NCBI RefSeq assembly: GCF_016919405.1
Contig: NZ_CP070352.1
Coordinates: 186,001 to 250,000, forward strand
Origin: Ensifer sp. PDNC004
GTDB lineage: Bacteria > Pseudomonadota > Alphaproteobacteria > Rhizobiales > Rhizobiaceae
Reading direction: 5' to 3'
DNA: 64,000 nucleotides
The position numbers and the translations under genes are program-made. The notes under the pieces were generated by a model that was not told where the DNA came from, did not search any database, and saw only the letters and a program-made list of their open reading frames with translations. How positions within the stretch are numbered: the stretch's first letter is position 1; every line of letters starts with the position of its first letter. This document shows, piece after piece, positions 63,656 to 64,000 of this stretch.

Positions 63656-64000
63656 CTAGAAACGATCGACGGCGACAATTGCCTCGGCAAAAGCGAGCGG
63701 CGCCTCCTGCGGCAGGTTATGGCCGATGCCGCCGGTAATCAGCCGATGCTCGTATCGGCCCGAGAAGCGCTTGGCGTAGGCGGCGGGATCGGGATGCGGC
63801 GCGCCATTGGCGTCGCCCTCGAGCGTGATGGTCGGGACGGCAATGGTGGGGAACTGCGCCAGCCGCTTTTCGAGGTCGTCGAACTGTGCCTCCCCCTCGA
63901 CCAGGCTGAGCCGCCAACGGTAATTATGGATCGAGATGTCGACATGATCGGGGTTTTCGAGCGCCTCGGCGCTCCTGTCGAAAGTCGCGTCGTCGAAGCT
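63656..64000 (-). CDS. Alpha/beta hydrolase, C-terminal part (5' end outside window)
   Basis: The last 114 residues of an alpha/beta hydrolase. The reading ends at TAG with ITGGIGHNLPQEAPLAFAEA, which holds the catalytic His; the acid-bearing strand is VPTITLEGDANGAPHPDPAA, the Asp in EGDANG being the likely triad member. A cap-domain piece (ENPDHVDISIHNYRWRLSLV) precedes. This is the C-terminal pattern of haloalkane-dehalogenase/epoxide-hydrolase-like enzymes. The nucleophile region lies beyond base 64000, so the exact class is open. Confidence 0.85.
   Translation of the reverse strand, partial: SFDDATFDRSAEALENPDHVDISIHNYRWRLSLVEGEAQFDDLEKRLAQFPTIAVPTITLEGDANGAPHPDPAAYAKRFSGRYEHRLITGGIGHNLPQEAPLAFAEAIVAVDRF

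Overview
The window is GC-rich, densely coded DNA from an alphaproteobacterium. The best fit is Rhizobiaceae (Ensifer/Sinorhizobium/Rhizobium-like), judged from the BA14K-family protein, pseudoazurin, a rhizobial ribbon-helix-helix regulator, the general-stress (EcfG/RpoE2) promoter form and the gene families overall. I see no rRNA, tRNA, CRISPR array, phage module or insertion sequence. Genus is inference.

Layout. (1) 1-12.8 kb, minus strand: a type I secretion operon in the order giant haem-peroxidase RTX protein (2592 aa), ABC exporter, second RTX protein (902 aa), HlyD-type adaptor (cut by the window edge). (2) 13.0-16.2 kb: a divergent NarL-type sensor kinase/response regulator pair and a convergent orphan NarL-type regulator. 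The peroxidase/kinase intergenic region carries two clean palindromes. (3) 16.7-26.4 kb: oxidative repair and small-molecule genes (msrA, hydrolase-OsmC fusion, PfpI, deaminase, epoxide-hydrolase-like enzyme with an Rrf2 regulator). They are mixed with several decayed genes: a frameshifted epimerase, two LysR remnants, a frameshifted LysE and a 5'-eroded ankyrin gene. (4) 26.5-36.4 kb: envelope proteins, an overlapping SulP transporter/PPK2 pair, a cNMP-patatin protein, an AraC-type regulator broken by an amber stop, a secreted hydrolase, and an MgtC-like membrane protein preceded by a palindromic EcfG-type promoter. (5) 36.5-40.7 kb: pseudoazurin with an FNR/NNR-type box, and a MarR regulator with a C-terminal four-cysteine motif ahead of a carboxymuconolactone-decarboxylase/redoxin/amidotransferase/MOSC run.

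(6) 40.6-52.6 kb is the most coherent system: an organosulfur/sulfate locus. It holds SsuD monooxygenase, a flavin reductase, the taurine-type importer tauABC, the sulfate permease cysTWA without a binding protein, an RBBP9-type hydrolase, and two paralogous FAD/NAD(P)-binding proteins of unknown job. A near-identical 15-bp dyad (CTATAAA-n-TTTATnG type) stands in three of its control regions. This is the best candidate here for an undescribed regulon and pathway.

(7) 52.6-64 kb: small YciI-like and dimeric-barrel proteins, a secreted hydrolase, a rhodanese-ChrB/ChrA chromate pair, a nitronate-monooxygenase-like enzyme, LysR with a short-chain dehydrogenase lacking the usual tyrosine plus a tautomerase, an OmpR/EnvZ-type two-component pair, an Ohr peroxidase and the C-terminal end of another alpha/beta hydrolase. 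Start codons were chosen by ribosome-binding site and family fit, so several differ from the longest possible open frame.
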